Positions 6,762 to 13,890 of a stretch of DNA of 21,606 nt are shown piece by piece. A program made the position numbers and the translations under genes. The stretch is from an uncultured Lachnospiraceae bacterium (GTDB lineage: Bacteria; Bacillota; Clostridia; Lachnospirales; Lachnospiraceae). The notes below the pieces were generated by a model, which did no database searches, was not told where the DNA came from, and worked only from the letters and a program-made list of their open reading frames with translations. The stretch spans positions 1-21,606 of the forward strand of contig CAJUMM010000049.1 of NCBI GenBank assembly GCA_910586955.1. The letters run 5' to 3'. Each line of letters starts with the position of its first letter. Within the stretch, counting starts at the first letter, position 1.

Positions 6762-9401
6762 TTAATGAGCCTCATACCAGTTTTCTCCCTGTTTCATGTC
6801 AATCTCCAGGGGCACTTTCAAATCCGCCGCCTGCCGCATCTCCCCGGCCAGAATCTTTTGCACTTCTTCTATCTCCTCTTTATGGGTCTCCACCAGAAGC
6901 TCGTCGTGGACCTGCAGAAGCAATCTGGAACGCAGCCCCTCTTCCTTCAACCGCCGGTCCACCCGGACCATGGCAATCTTAATAATATCCGCAGCCGTCC
7001 CCTGGATGGGGGCGTTCATGGCCACCCGCTCCCCAAAGGATCGCTGCATAAAGTGGGAGGACTTCAGCTCCGGCACCGGACGCCTGCGCCCGAACAGGGT
7101 AGTCACATAGCCCTTCTCTTTGGCCTCGGCCACACAGCCGTCCAGGAATTCCTTGATCTTGGGATAGGTCTCAAAATACCTCTTGATATAGTCCTGGGCT
7201 TCCTTCCGGGTAATGCTCAAATCCTGGGAAAGGCCGAAGGAGCTGATCCCGTACACAATGCCGAAATTCACTGCCTTTGCATTCCGCCTCTGAAGGGAGG
7301 TCACTTCCTCAAAAGGCACATGAAAGACCTGTGAGGCCGTCAGGCGGTGGATATCCTGGGCCTCCCGGTAGGCTTTTATGAGATTTTCATCCCCGGACAT
7401 ATGGGCCAGGACCCGGAGCTCAATCTGGGAATAGTCCGCATCCAGCAGGGTATAGCCCTCCTCCGGCACAAAGACCTTGCGGATCCGCCGCCCAAGCTCC
7501 ATGCGGATAGGGATATTCTGGAGATTTGGCTCTATACTGCTTAAACGCCCGGTAGCCGTAATCGTCTGCTGAAAGGTCGTGTGAATCCGGGCATCCTCCC
7601 CGATATAGCCTGCCAGGCCGTCCGCATAGGTGGATTTCAATTTAGCCAGCTGCCGGTATTCCAGGATATCAGAGACAATGGGATGTTCCGGGGCCAGCTT
7701 CTCCAGTACCTCCGCAGAGGTGGAGTAGCCCGTCTTCGTCTTCTTCCCGCCCTTCATCCCCAGTTTATCGAAAAGAATCACCCCCAGCTGTTTGGGGGAG
7801 TTGATATTAAATTCCTCCCCGGCCTGCCGGTAAATTTCCTCCTCCAGCTCTCCAATCCGGCCTGCCAGCTCCTCCCCGTAAATTTTCAGAGCGGGAGCCT
7901 CCGTCCGGATTCCGGCCCGTTCCATATGGAAAAGGGTAAATACCAGAGGCATCTCCACCTTCCGGTACAGTTCTTCCATCCCTGTCTCCAGAAGACGCTT
8001 TTTTAACACAGGCATCGCCCTGTACAAAACATAACTGCTGTAGCCTGCGTAAATCCGGAATTCCTCTTCCTTTTCTTCCTGGACCTTGGAAAGCTTCTCT
8101 TTTCCGAAAAGCTCTGCCCTGGAAGGTATGGACAGGCCCAGATATTCCCTTGCCAGCTCCTCACAGGAATAACTGTCCTTCAAAGGATTCAAAAGATAGG
8201 CGGCAATCCCCGCATCTTGATAAGCTTCCCTGTTTTCTGCCTCCAGGAAGGGAAGTGCGGCTTTCAGATCCAGGCAGTCAATTTCTTCTGCCTTAACAAG
8301 AGCCTCCGACAAACGGCCTAAAATCCAGCTCTCCGTGAGAAACCCCTCCGCCTGTAGAATAAACACTTCCCCTGCCCCAAGCGTCAGGGACAAAGCCAGA
8401 AGCCTTCCTTCCTCCCGGATGAAGGCAAAAGCCAGGCGGCCGGCGGCAGCTGCCCTCTGGAAGAGATTTTCCGCCTCCCCCAGATCCGTAACCGTCCGAA
8501 AGGACTTTTCCAGTTTCCCGTTGGCGGGAGCCTCCACCGAAAACCGGGCCAGCATATGTTTAAATTCCAGGCCCTTCAGCATCCGGTAGGCTTCTTCCGT
8601 ATAAATATTTCCCAGGCGGGCTCCCTCCCAGTCATAGTCATAACCGCAGTCTATATTGATGGTTGCCAGGGCTTTGCTCATCTTGGCCATATCATAATGG
8701 TTTCTCAAGGCTTCCCTGGCCCGGTTGGGAGTAATCTCCTCCACATGGGCATAGGCGTTCTCGATACTGCCGTATTTGACGATCAAACTGGTGGCCGTCT
8801 TCTCTCCGATGCCGGGAACACCGGGTATATTGTCGGAAGAATCCCCCATGAGGGCTTTCAGCTCAATAATCTGCAGAGGCGTCACCTGATAGCGGTCTAT
8901 GACATCCTGGGTTTTGTAATTCTCCGTCTCCGTAATGCCGCCCTTGGTCTTGGGCAGGCGGATCTTAATTCTTTCCGTAGCAAGCTGCAGAAGATCCCGG
9001 TCCCCGGAAAGCACCGTAACCTCCATCCCCTTGGCTTCGCCCTGCCTGGCCGCCGTTCCTAAGAGATCGTCCGCCTCCAGGCCCGCCTTTTCCACAGTAG
9101 AAATACCCATGGCATGCAGTACCTCTTTCAGCACCGGCACCTGCTCATGCAGTTCCTCCGGCATAGGCTTTCTGGTGCCCTTATATGCCTCGTACATCAC
9201 ATGGCGGAAGGTAGGCGCTTTCACGTCGAAAGCCACCATCACATAATCCGGCTTCTCCTCCTCCAGCACTTTAAAGAGGGTATTTAAAAACCCGAAAATA
9301 GCGTTTGTGTGAAGGCCTTGGGAGTTGGTCAAATCCGTAACCCCGTAAAAAGCCCGGTTGATAATGCTGTGGCCGTCCACCAGCAAGATTTTCTCACTCA
9401 T
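6762..9401 (-). CDS. polA: DNA polymerase I
   Basis: This encodes 879 residues. The 5'-nuclease domain (about 1-290) opens with ILLVDGHSIINRAFYGV and includes EADDLLGTAA and GDSSDNIPGVPGIGEKTA. The middle domain (about 300-470) has lost the 3'-5' exonuclease acidic residues: the position of the usual DTET motif reads AFAFIREEG. The polymerase domain carries motif A (LDADYSQIELRVLAH), motif B (RRNAKAVNFGIVYG) and motif C (LLQVHDELLVE). It fills gaps and removes RNA primers during Okazaki fragment maturation and repair, probably without proofreading, as in Bacillus and Thermus enzymes. Its ATG overlaps the stop of the upstream zinc-finger gene as ATGA, which suggests coupled translation; coaE follows immediately. 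Confidence 0.97.
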   Translation of the reverse strand: MSEKILLVDGHSIINRAFYGVTDLTNSQGLHTNAIFGFLNTLFKVLEEEKPDYVMVAFDVKAPTFRHVMYEAYKGTRKPMPEELHEQVPVLKEVLHAMGISTVEKAGLEADDLLGTAARQGEAKGMEVTVLSGDRDLLQLATERIKIRLPKTKGGITETENYKTQDVIDRYQVTPLQIIELKALMGDSSDNIPGVPGIGEKTATSLIVKYGSIENAYAHVEEITPNRAREALRNHYDMAKMSKALATINIDCGYDYDWEGARLGNIYTEEAYRMLKGLEFKHMLARFSVEAPANGKLEKSFRTVTDLGEAENLFQRAAAAGRLAFAFIREEGRLLALSLTLGAGEVFILQAEGFLTESWILGRLSEALVKAEEIDCLDLKAALPFLEAENREAYQDAGIAAYLLNPLKDSYSCEELAREYLGLSIPSRAELFGKEKLSKVQEEKEEEFRIYAGYSSYVLYRAMPVLKKRLLETGMEELYRKVEMPLVFTLFHMERAGIRTEAPALKIYGEELAGRIGELEEEIYRQAGEEFNINSPKQLGVILFDKLGMKGGKKTKTGYSTSAEVLEKLAPEHPIVSDILEYRQLAKLKSTYADGLAGYIGEDARIHTTFQQTITATGRLSSIEPNLQNIPIRMELGRRIRKVFVPEEGYTLLDADYSQIELRVLAHMSGDENLIKAYREAQDIHRLTASQVFHVPFEEVTSLQRRNAKAVNFGIVYGISSFGLSQDLSITRKEAQDYIKRYFETYPKIKEFLDGCVAEAKEKGYVTTLFGRRRPVPELKSSHFMQRSFGERVAMNAPIQGTAADIIKIAMVRVDRRLKEEGLRSRLLLQVHDELLVETHKEEIEEVQKILAGEMRQAADLKVPLEIDMKQGENWYEAH

Positions 9402-9730
9402 ATTTTTAATATCTCCATAATCATAACAGCCGTTAAGGCCAGCATAGCCAGTGTCTGGGACAACACATAGTAAATATTCAGAATCTTCCTGCCCCGGATG
9501 TGCATCCAGGAAGCATGGAGGGCATCCGGCAGAAGATTGTGCATGTCCTGGGTCTCTGTCCCGTCCCCGTCCAGCTGGGCAAGGCCCGCATAAAGGGTAT
9601 AGTAAATCTCCAGCTCTTCATAGCAGGAGGCGCAGGTGTCGATATGCTCCAGAAAAGCTTCAAGTTCCTTGTCTGTCAGCTCATCGTTAATATAGGGCAT
9701 TACCATCTGCTCGGCTTCTTTACAGGTCAT
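9398..9730 (-). CDS. Small zinc-finger (zf-HC2-like) membrane protein, anti-sigma-factor-like
   Basis: This encodes 110 residues. Cys3, His29, Cys33 and Cys36 form the HxxxCxxC arrangement of the anti-sigma zinc finger within LEHIDTCASCYEELE. A single hydrophobic segment (about residues 84-107, VLSQTLAMLALTAVMIMEIL) is predicted to span the membrane with the zinc finger in the cytoplasm. Such proteins usually hold an ECF sigma factor, but no sigma gene is adjacent. The gene starts one nucleotide after the M20 peptidase stop and overlaps the polA start by 4 nt (ATGA). Its partner and role are unknown; it could be an orphan regulator or a structural zinc protein. The coding call is strong because of overlaps and motif; the function is tentative. 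Confidence 0.82.
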   Translation of the reverse strand: MTCKEAEQMVMPYINDELTDKELEAFLEHIDTCASCYEELEIYYTLYAGLAQLDGDGTETQDMHNLLPDALHASWMHIRGRKILNIYYVLSQTLAMLALTAVMIMEILKI

Positions 9731-9731
9731 G

Positions 9732-11174
9732 TCAGCATCTCTCCATCAGTCTCGCATAGAACTCTGCCGTCTTCACCAGGGTTTTCACCGGCACCCGCTC
9801 GTTGTTGCCGTGAATCATCCCCCGCTCCTCTTTGGACAGCTTCATAGCGGAAAATTTGTACACCCGGTCCGTGATCCGGCAGTAATGCCAGGAATCGCTG
9901 CAGGCCATCATCAGATAGGGCGCTACCAGGGCTTCCCTCCAGGTATCCGCCACCGCCTGGCATAAGGTTTGCCACTCTCTGCAGGAAGTATCGGAATCAG
10001 CAGAAGGGTTTCTCCCCTCGTAGACAGTCACCTCAATATGGGGATTGTGAACCACCTGCTCCAGATAATCCCTTGCGGACTCCACCGTATCCTTCCCAAT
10101 CAGCCGCAGGTTCATTCCCACGGAGGCTTTGGGTGGAATCACGTTAAAGGCCTTCCCGCCCTCCATCTTCGTCATAGCACAGGTAGTCCGCAGCATAGCG
10201 TTCAGCTCCCCGCCGGACTTTTGGCAGACCTTGTCAAACAATCCCTCAAAACACCAGAGATTTGCAAACAAGAGCTTATAAGCGAAGGTGGAATGACGCC
10301 CCAGTACATCCAGCATCTCCCGCACCGGCTTGGTCATCTGCCGGGGGAAGGGATGGTTCTCCACATCTACTACCGCCTGGGCAAGCTCTCCCACAATGGT
10401 GTGGACCGGAGGCATGGAAGCGTGCCCGCCGCCGCTTTTGGCGTGAAACTCAATGTTTGTCAAGCCCTTCTCCGCAATTCCGATCAAGGCGCATTCCCGC
10501 TCTACGCCGGGGAACACTTTCTCTACCACGGCGCCGCCCTCGTCCAGAACCATAGCGGGACGAATGCCCTGCTCCTCAAACCAGTCCACCATAGCCGGAC
10601 AGGTGGGACCGTTTATCTCCTCCTGGCCGGAAAAGGCAAAATAGATATCCCGCTCCGGCACAAAGCCTTCCTGGATAAGGTGTTCGGCTGCCTCCAGGAT
10701 CCCGCAGAGGGTCCCCTTGGTATCCAGGGTTCCTCTTCCCCAGAGGACGCCGTCCTCACAGATTCCCTCAAAAGCCGGCTTCTCCCATTGGGATTCTTCT
10801 GCGGGAACTACGTCGTAGTGAGACATGAGCACTACCGGATCCCCTTCTTCCCGGCCTTTCCAGTGATACAGTATTCCGTTTACGCCCAGGAATTTTTGCT
10901 CACAGGCTTTGTGAATTCCCGGATACAGCACCGGAAGAAGATTCCGGAATCTTTCAAACTCCGCCTCATCTATCAGTGCTGCGTCATTGTAGGAAACCGT
11001 CCTGCAGCGGATCATTTCCTGCATATCTTTTACAATTTTCTCCTCATTCAAGGAAATCTCCCGGTCCGAGGGCACAAGCTCCGGCCTGGGCACAAAACCC
11101 GCCGCCCGGATTACAAGCACTGCCAGAACAAGGACAAACACCCCAAGGACCGCTCCCAGTACATACCATAACAT
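9732..11174 (-). CDS. Membrane-anchored M20-family metallopeptidase/amidohydrolase (PM20D1-like)
   Basis: This encodes 480 residues. An N-terminal hydrophobic helix (residues 2-24) anchors the protein. The M20 metal ligands are visible: MSHYDVVP (His119, with Asp121), RGTLDTKG (bridging Asp151), SGQEEINGP (catalytic Glu185 and ligand Glu186), VLDEGG (Asp211) and HGNNERV (His455). The lid-domain motif SGGGHASMPP is also present. Length and motifs resemble carboxypeptidase S/PM20D1 enzymes, which hydrolyse peptides or N-acyl amino acids. Whether the active site faces the cytoplasm or the outside cannot be decided; the helix could act as a signal anchor. The gene lies 15 nt after a polytopic membrane protein gene, and with DUF5058 forms a likely uptake-and-hydrolysis unit. 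The start has a GGGTGA ribosome binding site. Confidence 0.9.
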   Translation of the reverse strand: MLWYVLGAVLGVFVLVLAVLVIRAAGFVPRPELVPSDREISLNEEKIVKDMQEMIRCRTVSYNDAALIDEAEFERFRNLLPVLYPGIHKACEQKFLGVNGILYHWKGREEGDPVVLMSHYDVVPAEESQWEKPAFEGICEDGVLWGRGTLDTKGTLCGILEAAEHLIQEGFVPERDIYFAFSGQEEINGPTCPAMVDWFEEQGIRPAMVLDEGGAVVEKVFPGVERECALIGIAEKGLTNIEFHAKSGGGHASMPPVHTIVGELAQAVVDVENHPFPRQMTKPVREMLDVLGRHSTFAYKLLFANLWCFEGLFDKVCQKSGGELNAMLRTTCAMTKMEGGKAFNVIPPKASVGMNLRLIGKDTVESARDYLEQVVHNPHIEVTVYEGRNPSADSDTSCREWQTLCQAVADTWREALVAPYLMMACSDSWHYCRITDRVYKFSAMKLSKEERGMIHGNNERVPVKTLVKTAEFYARLMERC

Positions 11175-11189
11175 AGTTTCACCCGCTTT

Positions 11190-11849
11190 CTACAGCATAT
11201 TCTTCTTATATAAAATTCTTGCAGCCCCGATGGCAATCAATGCCCCCACCGGAACCAGCACCCCTACGGAACCCGACAAGGAGGGCACCAGCAGGAACAG
11301 CACAACCATAAATACCAGCGGGGCAACGGAAATCTTCCAGTTCTTGCTCACGTACACCACCGCCAGCCCTCCGAACAGGGAGGGAAGGATATTGTCAAAG
11401 GCAGGCTTCACCGCCGGGTTGTCCAGAATGGGGGTCAAGGGTACCAGCATAGCCACCCCAAGAGCGATAATTACCACCGTCACTATGGAGGAAGTGGCCA
11501 CCGCAATGGTGGAAATCACCTCTCCCTCATCGCTCCCCGGCTTTACCTTCGCATTCTCCATGGCCGTCAGGGCTGCGGGAACCTTTAGGTTTGTGAGATT
11601 CCCTGTCACAAAAGCCAGGTAAGATCCCGCCGTCCCCAGCATGGGAATAAAAGTTATGACTTCAATGATCCCCACGGTCCAGAAAATGGGCGCCACCCCC
11701 AGAAGTCCCTGGAGCACCGGCCCGAGGCCAGGCCAGGCGTCATAATAGATACAAGTGATAATGGGGTAGGCAAAAATCATCCCCAGCGCGCTTAAAATCC
11801 AAATCCGCCCGTAAATATGGGTCATATCCTCGTAGCTTCTCTTTTTCAT
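11190..11849 (-). CDS. Polytopic membrane protein, partner of DUF5058 protein
   Basis: This encodes 219 residues with about five or six hydrophobic segments, for example IWILSALGMIFAYPIITCIYY, SSIVTVVIIALGVAMLVPL and the C-terminal VAPLVFMVVLFLLVPSL. A soluble loop (KVPAALTAMENAKVKPGSDEGE) separates the helical blocks. I do not recognise a characterised family. Its AGGAGG ribosome binding site is formed by the last two glycine codons (GGA GGA) of the upstream DUF5058 gene, 8 nt before the ATG at 11849, so the two are translationally coupled and probably act as one membrane complex. The M20 peptidase follows after 15 nt. A transport role, perhaps for a peptide or acylated amino acid, is inferred from context only. 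Confidence 0.85.
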   Translation of the reverse strand: MKKRSYEDMTHIYGRIWILSALGMIFAYPIITCIYYDAWPGLGPVLQGLLGVAPIFWTVGIIEVITFIPMLGTAGSYLAFVTGNLTNLKVPAALTAMENAKVKPGSDEGEVISTIAVATSSIVTVVIIALGVAMLVPLTPILDNPAVKPAFDNILPSLFGGLAVVYVSKNWKISVAPLVFMVVLFLLVPSLSGSVGVLVPVGALIAIGAARILYKKNML

Positions 11850-11853
11850 GGGC

Positions 11854-12579
11854 TTATCCTCCTATCACCGGCGTAATCACCGCCGCAAACGCCATAGCCC
11901 CCAGCATACTGATGGGCAGGGCATAGTTTTCCAGCCACTTTACCCCGCACTTCTTAACCAGAATCCCGCAGATTCCCATGAGAAATGCAGAAAACAGCAG
12001 GACGAAAATGGGGATAAAGCCCTTAAGGCCCAAGCGGATATCTGCAAATACCATCCCCAGGAATGCGGAGATCATGCCCAGGAACATAGCCGTCATCAGG
12101 ATATCCCCCCATTTGCCGTCTTTATTCTTAATTTTCATCAGGCCTCCCTGGATCTTCCGGATAAAAAGAGGTACCCAGATAAGGCCTGGAAAAATCCCCA
12201 GGGTCATCACCCAGGCAATGGCCGTGTAGACAGCCGGATCCGTCACCGTCTCCGAAAGGGAAATGCCCAGGGCATTGGCCGTGGAGGTGGCAGCCGGCAG
12301 CTCATAGGTAATGGCTCCGATAACGCTTAGGCGCAGCCAGGGCAGGGGAAGCCCTAAGAATTTTGAAAGAGTAATCACCCCCAGAAGAATGGATACGGCC
12401 GGGGCAATGGTAAAAACCGCCGTGGACAACACCGTTTTCCGAAGCTGTCCCATGTCCATGTGAAGCTCCCTTCCTCTGCGGAAGGCCCGGATGAGGAAAA
12501 ACAGAGACTGTGCAATCACAAACACAATCACTGCCCCTGCCAGGACAAACAAAAGTGTACTATTCGGATGAAACTTCAT
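11854..12579 (-). CDS. DUF5058 family membrane protein
   Basis: This encodes 241 residues with several transmembrane segments, beginning with LLFVLAGAVIVFVIAQSLFFL, followed by a basic loop (RAFRRGRELHMDMGQLRK) and helices such as TIAPAVSILLGVITLSKFLGL. The segment GAITYELPAATSTANALG resembles a re-entrant or pore-lining region of transporters, but this is only a resemblance. I assign DUF5058 from overall similarity remembered for Clostridia; its function is unknown. The true start is the ATG at 12579 with GAGGGAG 5-6 nt upstream; the longer in-frame reading to 12774 runs through a terminator hairpin and into the GNAT gene. It is the first gene of the leftward unit ending with coaE, and its final codons provide the ribosome binding site of the next gene. 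Confidence 0.85.
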   Translation of the reverse strand: MKFHPNSTLLFVLAGAVIVFVIAQSLFFLIRAFRRGRELHMDMGQLRKTVLSTAVFTIAPAVSILLGVITLSKFLGLPLPWLRLSVIGAITYELPAATSTANALGISLSETVTDPAVYTAIAWVMTLGIFPGLIWVPLFIRKIQGGLMKIKNKDGKWGDILMTAMFLGMISAFLGMVFADIRLGLKGFIPIFVLLFSAFLMGICGILVKKCGVKWLENYALPISMLGAMAFAAVITPVIGG

Positions 12580-12597
12580 ACGCTCCCTCGCTTTCTT

Positions 12598-12622
12598 AAT
12601 AAAATGCCGGCCCAAACCGGCA
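12598..12622 (-). terminator. Hairpin with T-run between the GNAT gene and the DUF5058 unit
   Basis: TGCCGG (12605-12610) and CCGGCA (12617-12622) pair with a 6-nt loop. On the minus strand the stem is followed by TTTTATTAAG. It fits a short Rho-independent terminator for the GNAT transcript, 60 nt past its stop codon. It also lies immediately downstream of the predicted start site of the next unit and could serve as a 5' stabilising hairpin there. Confidence 0.65.
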
Positions 12623-12634
12623 CTGCTTCTTACT

Positions 12635-12663
12635 ATCATACATGAAATGGAAGCAGGTGGCAA
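12635..12663 (-). promoter_or_regulatory. Candidate promoter of the DUF5058-M20-polA-coaE unit
   Basis: On the minus strand TTGCCA (12663-12658), a 17-nt spacer and TATGAT (12640-12635) match the sigma-A consensus at 5 of 6 positions in each box. Transcription would start near 12628, giving a leader of about 49 nt that begins with the GC-rich hairpin at 12605-12622. Confidence 0.6.
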
Positions 12664-12682
12664 GCAGCTGGCACAGTTTTCC

Positions 12683-13450
12683 TTACGAATCCACAGCCTC
12701 ATAGGCCGTATACGCTTGCTCCATACGGTAGCCCAGCTGCTTTGCCAAAGCCGCAGACCAGGGGTTCTGGGCATCCCAGCTGGGGTAGAGTCCCCGATCC
12801 AGGCATTCCAAAATCAATCCTGCCCCGCAGATCCGGGCCAGCCCTCTCCGGCGGTATTCTTCTCTGGTGTCAATCTCAATCTCGATTCCTCCCGGATAAG
12901 AAGAATAGGAGGAAGCCCCGGAAACAGGAATGCCCTCCCTGGTAATCACCACCCCCAGCCCGTTTTTTTCATAAAACCCATAATCCGGGTACTGGGATAC
13001 CCAGTCCCGGCACCAGGCCTGTCCCAGACACCACTCATACAGCTCCTTATCCAGCATCCGTAGGGAATACTCCGGCGGCAGGGCCTCCCTCATGTCCCGC
13101 AGCTTCTCCCTGTCAAAGGCTTCCGGTTCCTTCCGAAAGGCATAGCGGGTAACTTTTCTTGCCCTTTCTCCATAGCACCTTTCTATCAGCCCTGCCCAGG
13201 CATCGTTTTGGGGAACCAGAATGCCAAACTCCCCCCTGCTGCTCCCGAGCCGGTAAAGAACCAGTTCTTCCCTGGGCTCCCCTGCAAAGAAAGTGAAATC
13301 TCCCAGGACTGCCGCTGCGCAGCCCGGACGCTCCGGGTGATCCCCGTAAACCGTTCCCATTACATTTTTAAGGCAGGACCAGATCATGGTCTCCTGCCAG
13401 GAAGCAAAAAGAATTTCTGCCCGGCCGGGGTTTATTAATTTTTCTATCAT
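12683..13450 (-). CDS. GNAT-family N-acetyltransferase (GNAT_acetyltran, PF12746-like)
   Basis: This encodes 255 residues. The N-terminal half (MIEKLINPGRAEILFASWQE...) is the variable region of this two-part family. The C-terminal GNAT fold contains GVVITREGIPVSGASSYSSY, then the acetyl-CoA pyrophosphate loop EEYRRRGLAR, and a terminal NPWSAALAKQLGYRM segment typical of the last GNAT strand and helix. It should transfer an acetyl group from acetyl-CoA to an unknown amine substrate. The ATG at 13450 has AGGAG 8 nt upstream; an in-frame start at 13606 would read through hairpin repeats and gives a non-family sequence. The gene is monocistronic by appearance, with its own promoter near 13740 and a terminator after its stop. 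Confidence 0.87.
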   Translation of the reverse strand: MIEKLINPGRAEILFASWQETMIWSCLKNVMGTVYGDHPERPGCAAAVLGDFTFFAGEPREELVLYRLGSSRGEFGILVPQNDAWAGLIERCYGERARKVTRYAFRKEPEAFDREKLRDMREALPPEYSLRMLDKELYEWCLGQAWCRDWVSQYPDYGFYEKNGLGVVITREGIPVSGASSYSSYPGGIEIEIDTREEYRRRGLARICGAGLILECLDRGLYPSWDAQNPWSAALAKQLGYRMEQAYTAYEAVDS

Positions 13451-13464
13451 TCCAGCTTCTCCTA

Positions 13465-13713
13465 TTCCAGTTCCGCAGATTTCTAGGCAATGCCCCATTA
13501 CTGGAAGGAATTCCAGACGCCTTGCGTCCGTAATTCCTTCCGGCATTACCTGGAAATCTGCTGTTTTTATTCCAGTTCCGCATCCGCCCTTCCAGGGCCC
13601 CCTCACTAGAAGGATTTCCGGCTGCCCTGCATCCGTAACTCCTTCTGGGCCCTGTACGGGCTCCTGCTGTTTTCCAGTTCCGCATCCGCCCTTCCAGGGC
13701 CGCTGCTGTTTCT
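13465..13713. repeat. Tandem hairpin repeats (period about 103 bp, two full units and one shortened)
   Basis: Units begin with TTCCAGTTCCGCA at 13465, 13570 and 13672. The second and third share a perfect 30-base segment (13570-13599 and 13672-13701). Units end in CTGCTGTTTT-like sequence. Unit one folds into a long hairpin: 13475-13494 pairs with 13542-13561 with one wobble and one mismatch, GGAAGGAATT (13503-13512) pairs with 13532-13541, and GACGC (13516-13520) with GCGTC (13524-13528). Unit two keeps the fold with changed bases: CAGGGCCC (13593-13600) with 13647-13654, and AGAAGGA (13608-13614) with 13640-13646. Unit three has lost the hairpin. The array fills the predicted leader of the GNAT gene on the minus strand. 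Confidence 0.75.
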
Positions 13714-13716
13714 TTT

Positions 13717-13745
13717 ATTCTGAATAAAAAAAGAACGGCTGTCAA
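13717..13745 (-). promoter_or_regulatory. Candidate promoter of the GNAT gene
   Basis: On the minus strand a consensus TTGACA (13745-13740), a 17-nt spacer and CAGAAT (13722-13717, 4 of 6) are seen. Transcription from about 13710 would give a leader of about 260 nt that contains the hairpin repeats. Confidence 0.45.
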
Positions 13746-13775
13746 CACCCATGGGCCCTCGGATTTTGATGAATG

Positions 13776-13821
13776 AGGTGGAAAAATCAAGAAAAACCTC
13801 TTGTTTTTCCCTTTTCCACCT
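13776..13821. repeat. Nested A/T-rich inverted repeat upstream of the chemotaxis gene
   Basis: AGGTGGAAAA (13776-13785) pairs perfectly with TTTTCCACCT (13812-13821). Inside, GAAAAAC (13791-13797) pairs with GTTTTTC (13803-13809) around a CTCTT loop. No T-run follows the outer stem on either strand. The element lies between the GNAT and chemotaxis promoters and overlaps the candidate -35 of the latter, so a regulatory site is possible. Confidence 0.6.
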
Positions 13822-13829
13822 GCTATCAT
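13801..13829 (+). promoter_or_regulatory. Weak candidate promoter of the chemotaxis gene
   Basis: TTGTTT (13801-13806), a 17-nt spacer and TATCAT (13824-13829) form a sigma-A-like pair with a good -10 and a poor -35. No sigma-D flagellar type boxes were seen. Confidence 0.3.
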
Positions 13830-13890
13830 AAAGTTATATTTGCATTGGTTTTACAGCAAAAGGAAAATGACAAAAGTGAGGGGAAACCAT

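Noticed and set aside
12580..12774. A 65-residue N-terminal extension of the DUF5058 protein.
   Set aside because: It would cross a terminator hairpin and the GNAT coding region, and the ATG at 12579 has a good ribosome binding site and begins a hydrophobic helix.
13475..13568. Repeat unit one followed by TGTTTTTATT on the plus strand, like a Rho-independent terminator.
   Set aside because: No plus-strand gene lies upstream that would need it, and the T-run is part of the repeat unit; kept as part of the repeat feature.
13368..13829. A 153-codon minus-strand ORF with repeated RMRNW-like segments.
   Set aside because: It is the translation of the hairpin repeats and overlaps the GNAT gene in another frame; base pairing explains the repeats better than a protein.
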